From FEN-1219 sp963728995 (lineage in GTDB: Bacteria; Pseudomonadota; Gammaproteobacteria; Steroidobacterales; Rariloculaceae): a stretch of 64,000 nt of DNA. Both the position numbers and the translations under genes were made by a program. The notes below the pieces were generated by a model that saw only the letters and a list, made by a program, of their open reading frames with translations, was not told the origin of the DNA and ran no database searches. Location: contig CAVSMD010000003.1 of assembly GCA_963728995.1 (NCBI GenBank), positions 744,001-808,000 of the forward strand, in the 5' to 3' direction. This document shows, one piece after another, positions 55,750 to 63,338 of the stretch. Position 1 is the stretch's first letter. Each line of letters starts with the position of its first letter.

Positions 55750-57249
55750 ATGGTTCCATCGAAATCCGTTGCAGCACTGACGGCCGCGGTGGCATTGCTC
55801 GCGCTTGGCGCAAGCCTGCGGCCGGCGTGGGCGCAGGAGTTCACCGATGCCGACATCACGGCCGCGGTGGAGCGGGAATTCTTGGCAGATGCCACCGTGC
55901 CGTTCAATCTCGTCGACGTCGCCACCGATCGCGGCATCGTCACGCTGACGGGACAGGTCGGAAATCTCGGCGCGAAGATGCAAGCCGAGAGGCTCGCAGA
56001 GACGATCAAAGGCGTGCGGTCGGTCGTCGATCGAATATCCGTGATGCCGAGCGAGCTCGCGCCGGAAGCGATTCGGCGCAGCGTCGTCGCCGCTCTGGTC
56101 GCCGACCCCGCGACGGACTCGTATGAGCTCAACGTGACCGTGGACGGGAACGGCACGGTCACTCTGAACGGCAGGGTTCAATCGTGGGCCGAGCATGAGC
56201 TGGCCGCGCGGGTTGCGGCCGGCGTGCGCGGTGTCCGCGCGATCTCCAACATGATCGACGTTGACTACGATGCGGAGCGCTCCGACGGCGACGTCGAGGC
56301 CGACATTCAGCAGCGTCTGCACTGGGACACGCTCGTGGACGACGCGCTGATTGCGGTTGCCGTGCACGATGGTCAAGCCGATTTGACGGGCACGGTCGGC
56401 AGCGCGGCGGAGGCTCGACGCGCCGGTGACGATGCGTGGGTGAACGGCGTCACCGCCGTCGATACCGATCAGCTCGACGTCGAGCGCTGGGCGCGAGACG
56501 ACGACCTGCGGACTGCCAAATATACCCCTAAATCGGACGACGCCATTCGTAAGGCCGTGAAGGACGCGTTGCTCTACGATCCAAGAGTCGGCCACTTCAA
56601 TATCGACGTGGACGTCCATCGCGGACAGGTTCGCCTGCACGGTATCGTCGGCGATCTGCAGGCGAAGCGCGCCGCGGCGGACACCGCCCGAAATACGGTG
56701 GGCGTGCTCGACGTGCAGAACTACCTGCGCGTAAGGCCGGCGCAGCACCTCGCCGACGCGACGATCGACGGGAAGGTCCGCGACGCCTTCCTTCGCGATG
56801 CGCTCGTAGACAGCGACAACATCATCGTGGACGTCGACGGCGGCACCGTGCGGCTCTATGGACTCGTCGACTCCGCCCTCCAGAAGAATCAAGCGGAGGA
56901 TCTCGCGAGCCGGATTCCGGGCGTTACCGACGTACGAAGCTACTTGAGCGTGCGCAGGCCGGACACGGCCGTGCCGGTTCGCGGCGTCTACGGGTGGTAT
57001 CCGTATTCGTACTTCTATCCGTACGCGAATCCGCTCGAGCCCGATTCGCAGATCGCCCAACACATCACCGAGCAATTGTTCTGGAGCCCATTCATCGACA
57101 GCGAGGACGTCATGATCATGGTGGACGACGGTGTGGCGACGTTGACCGGCAAGGTGCAAACCTGGCGCGAGCGTGAGGCCGCGGTGCACAGCGCCTACGA
57201 GGGGGGCGCGCGGCGCGTCAAGGACGAGCTGGAGGTCGTCGCAGGCTGA
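55750..57249 (+). CDS. Exported protein with six BON domains
   Basis: The 499-residue protein has a signal peptide (ending near AWAQE) and about six BON domains in a row, roughly at 34-100, 101-175, 178-250, 262-340, 345-415 and 437-499. Repeating motifs include ATDRGIVTLTGQVGN, GNGTVTLNGRVQSW, HRGQVRLHGIVGD, DGGTVRLYGLVDS and DDGVATLTGKVQTW. BON domains bind phospholipids and are found in periplasmic proteins that meet osmotic or envelope stress (OsmY type). A tyrosine-rich linker (YGWYPYSYFYPYANP) separates domains 5 and 6. It lies 38 bp after the encapsulin gene. Confidence 0.88.
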   Translation: MVPSKSVAALTAAVALLALGASLRPAWAQEFTDADITAAVEREFLADATVPFNLVDVATDRGIVTLTGQVGNLGAKMQAERLAETIKGVRSVVDRISVMPSELAPEAIRRSVVAALVADPATDSYELNVTVDGNGTVTLNGRVQSWAEHELAARVAAGVRGVRAISNMIDVDYDAERSDGDVEADIQQRLHWDTLVDDALIAVAVHDGQADLTGTVGSAAEARRAGDDAWVNGVTAVDTDQLDVERWARDDDLRTAKYTPKSDDAIRKAVKDALLYDPRVGHFNIDVDVHRGQVRLHGIVGDLQAKRAAADTARNTVGVLDVQNYLRVRPAQHLADATIDGKVRDAFLRDALVDSDNIIVDVDGGTVRLYGLVDSALQKNQAEDLASRIPGVTDVRSYLSVRRPDTAVPVRGVYGWYPYSYFYPYANPLEPDSQIAQHITEQLFWSPFIDSEDVMIMVDDGVATLTGKVQTWREREAAVHSAYEGGARRVKDELEVVAG

Positions 57250-57260
57250 ATGGGTTTCGA

Positions 57261-57275
57261 TGGCACGGATCTTGC
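57261..57275 (+). promoter_or_regulatory. Sigma-54 promoter driving a probable small RNA
   Basis: TGGCACGGATCTTGC followed by T is a full consensus match, 12 bp after the BON gene stop. No credible gene starts behind it, and a strong terminator follows about 100 bases on. The predicted start is near 57287. Confidence 0.82.
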
Positions 57276-57286
57276 TTTTTAATCGC

Positions 57287-57387
57287 ATTGATGCACTGAC
57301 GGTCGCGCGACAACGCGTTCCCTGCGCCGGATGTCCCCCCCGATATTCGGCAACTTGCCCGGCTCACCACGAGCCGGGCTTTTTTTT
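57287..57387 (+). ncRNA. Candidate sigma-54-dependent small RNA, about 100 nt
   Basis: The segment between the predicted start of the sigma-54 promoter and the T tract of an intrinsic terminator is about 101 bases. It holds no open frame of useful length. It can form a hairpin around CGCGACAACGCG, followed by a stretch with seven cytosines (TGTCCCCCCCG) and then the terminator stem. A C-rich unpaired loop is the usual seed of small RNAs that cover Shine-Dalgarno sequences. Its targets are unknown. It could instead be only the 3' end of the BON transcript, but a promoter of this quality argues for a separate RNA. Confidence 0.6.
57357..57387 (+). terminator. Intrinsic terminator
   Basis: A perfect 9 bp stem (GCCCGGCTC / GAGCCGGGC) with loop ACCAC is followed by eight T residues. 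It is the best terminator in the window and ends both the BON transcript and the probable small RNA. Confidence 0.9.
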
Positions 57388-57425
57388 GAGTCCTGCCCTG
57401 CAAGCGATGCCGCTGCACGCATCCG

Positions 57426-57440
57426 TGGCACGCATCTTGC
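57426..57440 (+). promoter_or_regulatory. Sigma-54 promoter of the epimerase - hdeD unit
   Basis: TGGCACGCATCTTGC followed by T is a full consensus match. The predicted start is 57452, one base before the ATG at 57453, so the transcript may have no leader. Confidence 0.82.
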
Positions 57441-57452
57441 TACCACGTACGT

Positions 57453-58367
57453 ATGAGCAGAAGGCGTGTGCGGATTTGCGTGTTGGGTGGAACCGGGTTT
57501 GTTGGCCGTCGATTGGTTCATCGATTGTTCGAACGCGGCCATTCGGTCGTCGTTCCGACTCGGCACTGGATGAAGCATCGCGATTTGCTCGTCATGCCGC
57601 TCGTCGATCTCGTCCAGGGCGACGTCCACGATCCGGCATTTCTGCAACGGGTACTCACGGGCGCCGACGCGGCGGTCAACTTGGTCGGTATCTTCAACGA
57701 GCCCCGCGGCGGCGATGGGTTTCGGCGCGTGCACACGGAGCTCACCGCGAGCCTCGTGCGAGCATGCAAGGCTCATGGTCCGAGGCGCGTTTTGCAGATG
57801 AGCGCGGTCAACGCCGCTAGCAGGAATGCGCGGAGCCTCTATCTGCGGACCAAGGGCGAGGCCGAGGATGCGCTGCGCAAGAGCGCGCTCGACTACACGA
57901 TCTATCGCGCGAGTGCGATCTTCGGGCCGCACGATTCATTCATCAGCCGTTTCGCGAAGCTATTGCGATTGTCCCCCGTTCTGCCGTTGCCCCGGCTGCG
58001 CACGGCGTTCGCTCCGGTATTCGTCGAGGACGTCGCCACCGCGCTGAACTTGACGCTCGACGACAGCAGCACGTACGGGCGAACGTACGAGCTGTGCGGC
58101 CCCGAGATCCGGACTCTGCGGCAGATTCTGGAGTACATCTGCGCCACGCTCGATATCAAGCGCCTCGTGCTGGAGCTGCCGGATCCGATCGGCAAGCTCG
58201 AGGCCGCGCTCGTGGACTTTTTCGTTCCCGGCAAACCATTCTCCCTCGACAACTTCCGGATGCTGGGCGCCGCGAGCTTGTGTCACGACGACGGTCTCAG
58301 CGCACTCGGCATCGAGGCCACGCCGATGTCGGCGGTGGTGCCGACCATGCTGCTCGGCTCGAAATGA
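57453..58367 (+). CDS. NAD(P)-binding epimerase/NDUFA9-like protein
   Basis: The 304-residue atypical short-chain dehydrogenase begins with the Rossmann motif VLGGTGFVGRRLVHRL. It continues with LVQGDVHDPAFLQ, AAVNLVGIFNE, the segment VLQMSAVNAA, and LRTKGEAEDALRKS with the YRASAIFGPHDSFI stretch. This is the NDUFA9/YfcH-like group, which binds NAD(P)H and in mitochondria is an accessory subunit of complex I. A catalytic role is uncertain. It has its own sigma-54 promoter and probably shares a transcript with the hdeD-like gene 22 bp downstream. A GTG at 57468 is an alternative start. Confidence 0.82.
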   Translation: MSRRRVRICVLGGTGFVGRRLVHRLFERGHSVVVPTRHWMKHRDLLVMPLVDLVQGDVHDPAFLQRVLTGADAAVNLVGIFNEPRGGDGFRRVHTELTASLVRACKAHGPRRVLQMSAVNAASRNARSLYLRTKGEAEDALRKSALDYTIYRASAIFGPHDSFISRFAKLLRLSPVLPLPRLRTAFAPVFVEDVATALNLTLDDSSTYGRTYELCGPEIRTLRQILEYICATLDIKRLVLELPDPIGKLEAALVDFFVPGKPFSLDNFRMLGAASLCHDDGLSALGIEATPMSAVVPTMLLGSK

Positions 58368-58389
58368 CAGGCAAGAGCAGGACGAGCGC

Positions 58390-58947
58390 ATGAGCAGCAC
58401 CCAGCGACCGCTGAGCGTGACGCGCGCCGACTTCAGGCACCACCGCGGCTGGGCCGTGGGCGCGGGCATCGCGCTCGTGCTCCTCGGACTGGCGGCCATC
58501 GTGTTTCCGTTTCTCGCCTCGCTGGCCGTGGAGCAGCTCGTCGGTTGGATTCTCGTCATGAGCGGCTTCGTCGGCCTCTTGAATGCGCTGCGCCAGTCGG
58601 CGGAGCACGGCTTCGGCCTGTCTCTGCTCGCGGCCCTGCTATCGCTCGGGATCGGCATCGTGCTGGTGCTCTATCCGCTGTCGGGGATACTGTCGCTGAC
58701 GCTGCTGGTCGCGACGCTGCTCGTCGGCGGCGGCTTGCTGCGGATCTTCCTGGCTTGGCGACTGCGCCACACACGCGGTTACCGCTTGACGTTGGCGAGC
58801 GGGTTGCTCGGGGTGGGGCTCGGTGCGGTGATCATCGTGCAATGGCCGCAAGCCGCCGCGTGGCTCATCGGCGTCCTCGTGGGCATCGACTTGGTGTTCG
58901 CCGGCCTCGTGTCGTTGGCCCTCGCGGCGGAGCGCGAGCCCCGCTAG
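58390..58947 (+). CDS. HdeD-family membrane protein
   Basis: The 185-residue protein has six membrane segments in three hairpins, with the HdeD pattern WAVGAGIALVLLGLAAIVFP and a segment from EQLVGWILVMSGFVGLLNA. The last is WLIGVLVGIDLVFAGLVSL. HdeD proteins are linked to acid and heat resistance and occur in transferable stress islands; their biochemical role is unknown. It follows the epimerase gene and converges with the 58951 gene, 3 bp apart. Confidence 0.85.
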   Translation: MSSTQRPLSVTRADFRHHRGWAVGAGIALVLLGLAAIVFPFLASLAVEQLVGWILVMSGFVGLLNALRQSAEHGFGLSLLAALLSLGIGIVLVLYPLSGILSLTLLVATLLVGGGLLRIFLAWRLRHTRGYRLTLASGLLGVGLGAVIIVQWPQAAAWLIGVLVGIDLVFAGLVSLALAAEREPR

Positions 58948-58950
58948 CGC

Positions 58951-59601
58951 CTAGGCCCCGCCCGCGCCACGCTGGAGCACGCGAGGAATCGGTCTGACGA
59001 GCTCCGCGCGCAGCGTACCTTCGTTCCAGAACTCTGCGCCGACCGACCCTCGGACCTGCACCTGCTGGCCCGCGTGCAGCCGCGCCGTCTCGTCCTGCGG
59101 AAGGCGCGACACGTCGACGGGCACTAGGGAATCCTCGAGCTCGAGCCGACCGCGATCGCGGGATTGCACCGTCGCACGCAACGTGACGAAGTCGCTGATC
59201 GGAGCGTTGCGCAGCACGTAGCTCCTGATCGGCAAAGGGCCGCTATGCTCGTAGTAGATATCCAGGCCGCTCACGTAGACGGCATCGGGTCGCAGGGTTC
59301 GCGCCCGAAGATCGACGTCGCGCAGCGGGCCCGAGACCACGACGCGACGCTTGGCGAACGCCTCGTAGTCTTCCTGCCACTTCCAGCCCGACATGTCCAC
59401 CTTGATCATGAGCCCGTCGTGATCGATCGTGAAGCCGCCGCGGCCCGTGGCTGCCACGTACCCCGCGATGCTGATATGGCCTGCTTCGGTGGCCGGCACG
59501 GCAGCCATCGATGCGCCGGGCCATGCTGCCGCCCAGAGCGCGAGCGCCGCAGCGAGGCGCCTCGAGCGACGCTGCAGGTGTCGGGTCTTCGCAGTCAACA
59601 C
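58951..59601 (-). CDS. Exported hypothetical protein, 216 aa
   Basis: A basic N terminus and signal peptide (LAAALALWAAAWPGASMAA) precede a mature domain with short strands: GHISIAGYVAATGRGGF, LMIKVDMSGWKWQEDYEAF, KRRVVVSGPLRDVD and VQVRGSVGAEFWN. The pattern of two beta-barrel-like halves recalls OB-fold periplasmic proteins, but this is only a structural impression. I do not recognise the family. It follows the SYLF gene by 8 bp in one transcription unit. Confidence 0.6.
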   Translation of the reverse strand: MLTAKTRHLQRRSRRLAAALALWAAAWPGASMAAVPATEAGHISIAGYVAATGRGGFTIDHDGLMIKVDMSGWKWQEDYEAFAKRRVVVSGPLRDVDLRARTLRPDAVYVSGLDIYYEHSGPLPIRSYVLRNAPISDFVTLRATVQSRDRGRLELEDSLVPVDVSRLPQDETARLHAGQQVQVRGSVGAEFWNEGTLRAELVRPIPRVLQRGAGGA

Positions 59602-59609
59602 CGACTCCC

Positions 59610-60332
59610 TCAGCCTTCGGGCGCCCTCGAGCCCGAGAGCTCGTCCCGCAATGGGCGGCCGAGCGAGCTCTCGACCTTGCCGGCCAGGACGGCCTGCGTG
59701 CTCCCGCCGTTTCCGTAGTAGGCGGCGGTCACCTTCTCGTCGCGCGCGATGTCGCTGATGCCGACGGCGCCGCCCGCGAAGGCGCCTTCCACGTCGGTCC
59801 AGACGGCGACGTCTCCCCGGCCGGACGAGCCGCGGGCCATGACGGAGTAGTCGCCGATCGTCAGCCCGGCGGTGCTATCGAGCGCGAACTTCGTGGCGTC
59901 GTTGAGAAACATCTCCACGGTGCGATCCGACATCAACAGCATCACGAGTGCGCCGGTCTCGATGCCGGCGGCGGCGCCCACCGACACGCCGCCGATATGA
60001 AAGAACGCCGGCGGCGTCCATTCGCCGGCCACGCCACGATCCTCGCGCAGCGTCACGACGCCGCGGCCACCGCGCCCACCGACGAGCGCCGCGACACGGC
60101 CGTAGTGCGGCACGATGAACACGCCGTGCGCGGCCGCCAACAAATCCCGGAAACGCGGATCGTGCTTGGCACGCTCGATGACCTCGGTCGCATCGCGGAC
60201 GCGCGCTGCCGCGTCGCTCGCCTCGGCTCCGCTGCCGCCGGCCGGCGGCGCGTTGGCCGGATCCTGCGCGTACAGCCCCGTGACCAGGGCAAACAGCACG
60301 GCTGCACACAAGCTTGTGATGGAACGGTACAT
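59610..60332 (-). CDS. Secreted SYLF (Ysc84-like) lipid-binding protein
   Basis: The start is the ATG at 60332, after the predicted sigma-54 start at 60347. The 240-residue protein has a signal peptide (CAAVLFALVTGLYAQD). A SYLF domain follows: AHGVFIVPHYGRVAALVGG, GRGVVTLREDRG, PAFFHIGGVSVGAAAGI, MLLMSDRTVEMFL and DVAVWTDVEGAFAGG. SYLF domains bind phosphoinositides or other anionic lipids; bacterial secreted forms are of unknown role but are common in envelope-stress gene sets. Confidence 0.85.
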   Translation of the reverse strand: MYRSITSLCAAVLFALVTGLYAQDPANAPPAGGSGAEASDAAARVRDATEVIERAKHDPRFRDLLAAAHGVFIVPHYGRVAALVGGRGGRGVVTLREDRGVAGEWTPPAFFHIGGVSVGAAAGIETGALVMLLMSDRTVEMFLNDATKFALDSTAGLTIGDYSVMARGSSGRGDVAVWTDVEGAFAGGAVGISDIARDEKVTAAYYGNGGSTQAVLAGKVESSLGRPLRDELSGSRAPEG

Positions 60333-60358
60333 AGGCGGCTCTTGACCGAAACGCGACT

Positions 60359-60373
60359 GCAACCCTCGTGCCA
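60359..60373 (-). promoter_or_regulatory. Sigma-54 promoter of the SYLF unit
   Basis: The minus strand reads TGGCACGAGGGTTGC followed by A, a full consensus match. The predicted start is near 60347. Two candidate enhancer sites lie 42 to 83 bp further upstream. Confidence 0.85.
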
Positions 60374-60414
60374 ACCCGTCCAGCAGGCCCCGCGTTCGTT
60401 GACTTGCGGGCCCG

Positions 60415-60427
60415 TGCAGCCTTTACA
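60415..60427. promoter_or_regulatory. Upstream site TGCAGCCTTTACA (second copy)
   Basis: This is identical over 13 bases to the site at 54758-54770. It lies 42 bp upstream of the -24 element at 60373 and is paired with an inverted variant at 60444. Confidence 0.6.
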
Positions 60428-61580
60428 GGGGGCGCGGCCTCCATGTAAAGACTGCCACCACGCAGCGGCGTCGTGGCACAGGCTCCCCTAACGCTCGAGC
60501 CCCATGACGCGCCGCAGCACGCGCCGCTGCGCGAAGCGCCGACTTGCCGAAGACACGGAAGACGAGATTGCGCGCGGCGATGAACGCGGGATGCGTCGCC
60601 TGCGCGGCGTCGAGCACGTGCTCGCTCAACCTGAGCCACCGTCGTCCGACCGGGCGGCGTTCCCGCGTGTAGCCGTCGAGGGTTCCGTCGGCCAGGCGGC
60701 GTGCGAAGGCGGCGGCATCCTCGATGCCGAGGTTCATGCCGCGAGCGCCGACGGGCGACTGCACGTGCGCGGCATCGCCGCCGAGGAACGCTCGGCCGGT
60801 TTGATAGTCGGCGGCTTGCCGAACGGGTATCGGAAAGGTGTCTGCGCGCAACACCCTGGTCACGCGATAGCTGCCCGGCACTTGGGCGATTGCATCGGGA
60901 GTGTTGGCGACGAAACGATGCCGATCTGTGCCGATCGGGATCACGAAACCGAGATCGCCGTTGGGGTGCATGAACAGATGCGCGGCAGGAGCTTCGTAAG
61001 GCCAGTCTGCGACCACGGCATCGGCAATGCTCCACGTCCGCCGGTGCTGGTGGCCGAGGTACGGGAGCCCCAGGCTGTCGCGCACGACGCTGTGCACGCC
61101 GTCTGCGCCATAGACATAGTCGAAGCTCGCTTCGGCGTCGCCGTCGAGCCCCTCGAACCGCGCCGTGATCAGATCTCGCGACTGGACGACGTCCTTCAAG
61201 CGCGTGTCCCACTCGATGGTCACGCCAGCTTCGGCGAGCACGGAGGCGAGCACGTTCTCCGTTTCGTGCTGCGGCAGCGAGAGCAGAAAGTCGAAACGAT
61301 GCTGCAGATTGCTCGTGTCGATCCTCGCGAGCGGCCGGCGCTCGAACCAAACGGTCGCGTGACGAATCTTGATACCGTCGGCGAGCAAGCGCTCCGTGGC
61401 GCCACTCGGCTCGAGCAGCTCGAGGCTGTGCGCGCTGACCCCCACGGCCTTGCTGAGCGCGGTGGGCCCCATGTCGCGATCGATGACCCGTACGGCCGCA
61501 CCCCGCCTCACCGCTTCGATTGCGGCCACGAGGCCCGTCGGCCCGGCGCCGACGATCAAGACGGCGGGTTGTTTGTGCAT
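60423..61580 (-). CDS. FAD-dependent aromatic-ring monooxygenase-like protein, 3' end probably shifted
   Basis: The ATG at 61580 opens MHKQPAVLIVGAGPTGLVAA, the FAD-binding motif. FDYVYGADGVHSVVRDSLG (DG motif) and FLGGDAAHVQSPVGARGMNL (GD motif) show a PHBH-type flavoprotein hydroxylase. As read it has 385 residues, short for the family. Near 60540 a one-base shift would give the natural end RFAQRRVLRRVMGLER with a stop at 60488. That would leave the enhancer sites at 60415-60456 outside the gene, so I suspect one inserted base. The substrate is unknown. It has a sigma-54 promoter. Confidence 0.75.
   Translation of the reverse strand: MHKQPAVLIVGAGPTGLVAAIEAVRRGAAVRVIDRDMGPTALSKAVGVSAHSLELLEPSGATERLLADGIKIRHATVWFERRPLARIDTSNLQHRFDFLLSLPQHETENVLASVLAEAGVTIEWDTRLKDVVQSRDLITARFEGLDGDAEASFDYVYGADGVHSVVRDSLGLPYLGHQHRRTWSIADAVVADWPYEAPAAHLFMHPNGDLGFVIPIGTDRHRFVANTPDAIAQVPGSYRVTRVLRADTFPIPVRQAADYQTGRAFLGGDAAHVQSPVGARGMNLGIEDAAAFARRLADGTLDGYTRERRPVGRRWLRLSEHVLDAAQATHPAFIAARNLVFRVFGKSALRAAARAAARHGARALGEPVPRRRCVVAVFTWRPRPL
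60444..60456. promoter_or_regulatory. Upstream site TGTAAAGACTGCC (inverted variant)
   Basis: Reverse-complemented, this matches the site at 60415 except for two bases. The two sites face each other 16 bp apart, as expected for cooperative binding of an enhancer-binding protein. Confidence 0.55.
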
Positions 61581-61603
61581 CGCCACATCCGACTGGGCTC
61601 CAT

Positions 61604-61618
61604 GCAACAGATATGCCG
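61604..61618 (-). promoter_or_regulatory. Sigma-54 promoter of the monooxygenase gene
   Basis: The minus strand reads CGGCATATCTGTTGC followed by A with exact spacing. The predicted start near 61592 leaves a 12-base leader before the ATG at 61580. Confidence 0.72.
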
Positions 61619-61666
61619 GGCCGTCCGCGGCGAGCCGACGGCATGAGCGATGGGCGCGGGCGCGCT

Positions 61667-61698
61667 TGTAAGAAGTGCGTCCGGGTGTAAAGACGCGT
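61667..61698. promoter_or_regulatory. Tandem upstream sites between divergent sigma-54 promoters
   Basis: TGTAAGAAGTGCG at 61667 and TGTAAAGACGCGT at 61686 are direct copies 19 bp apart, about two helix turns. They sit between the promoters at 61604-61618 and 61752-61766, 49 to 85 bp from each, and could serve both. Confidence 0.55.
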
Positions 61699-61751
61699 CG
61701 CATGGACAGCGAGCGAGTCGCTCTTGCCGGGCGCGAGACGACGCGCGCGGG

Positions 61752-61766
61752 TGGCATGAAGCTTGC
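61752..61766 (+). promoter_or_regulatory. Sigma-54 promoter of the site-2 protease gene
   Basis: TGGCATGAAGCTTGC followed by T is a strong match with exact spacing. The predicted start near 61778 rules out the in-frame ATG at 61763 and supports the ATG at 61859. Confidence 0.8.
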
Positions 61767-61858
61767 TCCCAACCGCGCGTGAGTCTGATCGAGCGCCAAT
61801 GTTGCTCCTATGCCCTCTCGTCGCGGCCGTCGGTGTCGCCTGCCGAGGCGCTGCGGCC

Positions 61859-63070
61859 ATGAACCGCGGGCTGCGCGTTGCGCGCGTCGGCGGCATCGAC
61901 GTGCTCCTCGACTGGAGCCTGCTGATCATCGTTGCCCTGGTCGCGATGGGCCTCGGAGGGGGGACCTTGCCGGTGTGGCATCCGGACTGGTCGCCGGCCA
62001 CGATCTGGCTCACGGCCGTCGCCGCCGCGGTGCTACTGATCCTCTCCGTGCTACTTCACGAGATATCGCACGCGCTCGTCGGTCGCCATCAGGGTCTCGA
62101 GGTGAAGAGCATCACGCTGTTCGTGTTCGGCGGACTCGCACACATCGAGCACGAGCCGCCCACGTGGCGAGCCGAGCTCTGGACCACGATCGTGGGCCCG
62201 CTGGTCAGCCTGGGAATCGGGATCGTATGCATTGCCGCACTGTATGTCGGCTTCGGTGGCTCCGCCGGCATCGACGATCCACAGGCGCTACTCCCGACAC
62301 TGGGGCCCCTCGGCACGCTGCTGCTGTGGCTTGGGCCCGTCAACGTCGTCCTTGCAGTGTTCAATCTCGTACCGGCATTTCCTCTCGACGGCGGCCGCGT
62401 GCTGCGCGCGCTGCTGTGGGCCGGGACGGGCAATTTCGCCCGCGCGACACAGTGGGCGTCGCAGGGCGGCCGAGTGTTCGCATGGCTGCTGATTGCAACC
62501 GGCGTTGCTATGGCGCTCGGCGTGACGGTTCCCGTGCTCGGCACGGGCTTGATCGCAGGGCTGTGGACGGCGCTGATCGGTTGGTTCCTACACAACGCCG
62601 CGCTCATCAGCTATCAGCAGGTTCTGGCCCGCGAAGCGCTGCGCGGTATGCGCGTGCGCCAGCTGATGAGCACCGATTTCGCGGCCGTCGAGCCGAGCTT
62701 GTCCGTGCAAGCGCTGATAGACGACTACGTGATGATGCGCGAGCAACGCTGCTTCCCGGTCATCGGCAACGCCGGCTTCGTCGGCGTCGTATGCCTCAAG
62801 GACATCCGTCGGGTCGCGCGCGTCGACCGGGACTCGACCACGGTCTTCGACATCATGACCCCGCTCGATCGCCTCGCCGTGCTGCAGCCCGACGACACGG
62901 CGCTGCTCGGCATGGCGACGTTGAGCCAGCGCGGCGTCAATCAGGTGCCCGTGATCGAGCGGGGTCGGCTACGCGGCTTTCTGAGCCGGGAGCCGCTGCT
63001 GCGCTGGTTGTCACTTCAGGGGCAAGCCGGCGCCTACGCGCACGGCGATGAGACTCCCCGCGCGACCTAG
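61859..63070 (+). CDS. Site-2 protease family (M50) membrane metalloprotease with CBS domains
   Basis: With the ATG at 61859 the protein has 403 residues. It begins RVARVGGIDVLLDWSLLIIV, then has the zinc motif HEISHALVGRH in a membrane helix (about residue 66) and the second metal site FNLVPAFPLDGGRVL (about 172). Five or six membrane helices are followed by two CBS domains (MRVRQLMSTDFAAVEPSLSV and VFDIMTPLDRLAVLQPDD). This is the S2P subfamily that cuts membrane-bound substrates and senses adenylates; its substrate here is unknown. Membrane-bound anti-sigma factors are typical targets of this family. Confidence 0.88.
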   Translation: MNRGLRVARVGGIDVLLDWSLLIIVALVAMGLGGGTLPVWHPDWSPATIWLTAVAAAVLLILSVLLHEISHALVGRHQGLEVKSITLFVFGGLAHIEHEPPTWRAELWTTIVGPLVSLGIGIVCIAALYVGFGGSAGIDDPQALLPTLGPLGTLLLWLGPVNVVLAVFNLVPAFPLDGGRVLRALLWAGTGNFARATQWASQGGRVFAWLLIATGVAMALGVTVPVLGTGLIAGLWTALIGWFLHNAALISYQQVLAREALRGMRVRQLMSTDFAAVEPSLSVQALIDDYVMMREQRCFPVIGNAGFVGVVCLKDIRRVARVDRDSTTVFDIMTPLDRLAVLQPDDTALLGMATLSQRGVNQVPVIERGRLRGFLSREPLLRWLSLQGQAGAYAHGDETPRAT

Positions 63071-63082
63071 GGAACCTAGCAG

Positions 63083-63093
63083 TGTAGGCAAGC
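63083..63093. promoter_or_regulatory. Possible half-site of the upstream motif
   Basis: TGTAGGCAAGC resembles one half of the TGTAAG-N-CTTACA pattern and lies about 93 bp upstream of the -24 element at 63186. The match is weak and the site is offered only as a candidate. Confidence 0.25.
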
Positions 63094-63185
63094 GCCGACA
63101 CCCCGGCGTTCCGCCCTCGGCGTCGAGGCCCATGAAGCCGCCGTCGCCCCGGGAAACCGGCGCCCGGCGTCGGCATGAACGTCCA

Positions 63186-63200
63186 TGGCATGCTCCTTGC
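63186..63200 (+). promoter_or_regulatory. Sigma-54 promoter of the 63339 gene
   Basis: TGGCATGCTCCTTGC followed by AAA is a strong match with exact spacing. The predicted start near 63212 gives a long 127-base leader that contains the palindrome at 63274. Confidence 0.8.
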
Positions 63201-63273
63201 AAAGTCGCATTGGGAGCCTCCAGAGACCGGTCCATGATCCGCAGGATTGCCGCCGTCGGTCCGGCATCGGGAT

Positions 63274-63286
63274 TGTAGGCCTTACA
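63274..63286. promoter_or_regulatory. Palindrome TGTAGGCCTTACA inside the 63339 leader
   Basis: This is close to the perfect site at 17436 (one arm changed). It lies downstream of the predicted start, so it may repress, serve an unseen promoter, or be unrelated to the promoter at 63186. Confidence 0.45.
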
Positions 63287-63338
63287 TGGCTTGGTAGACC
63301 CTCATTGGCGGTCGGCATCGGAGCAACGGGAGATCACG

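Noticed and set aside
63234..63278. A 14-codon frame (MIRRIAAVGPASGL) in the 63339 leader
   Set aside because: There is no good ribosome site, and such short frames are common by chance; mentioned only with the leader.
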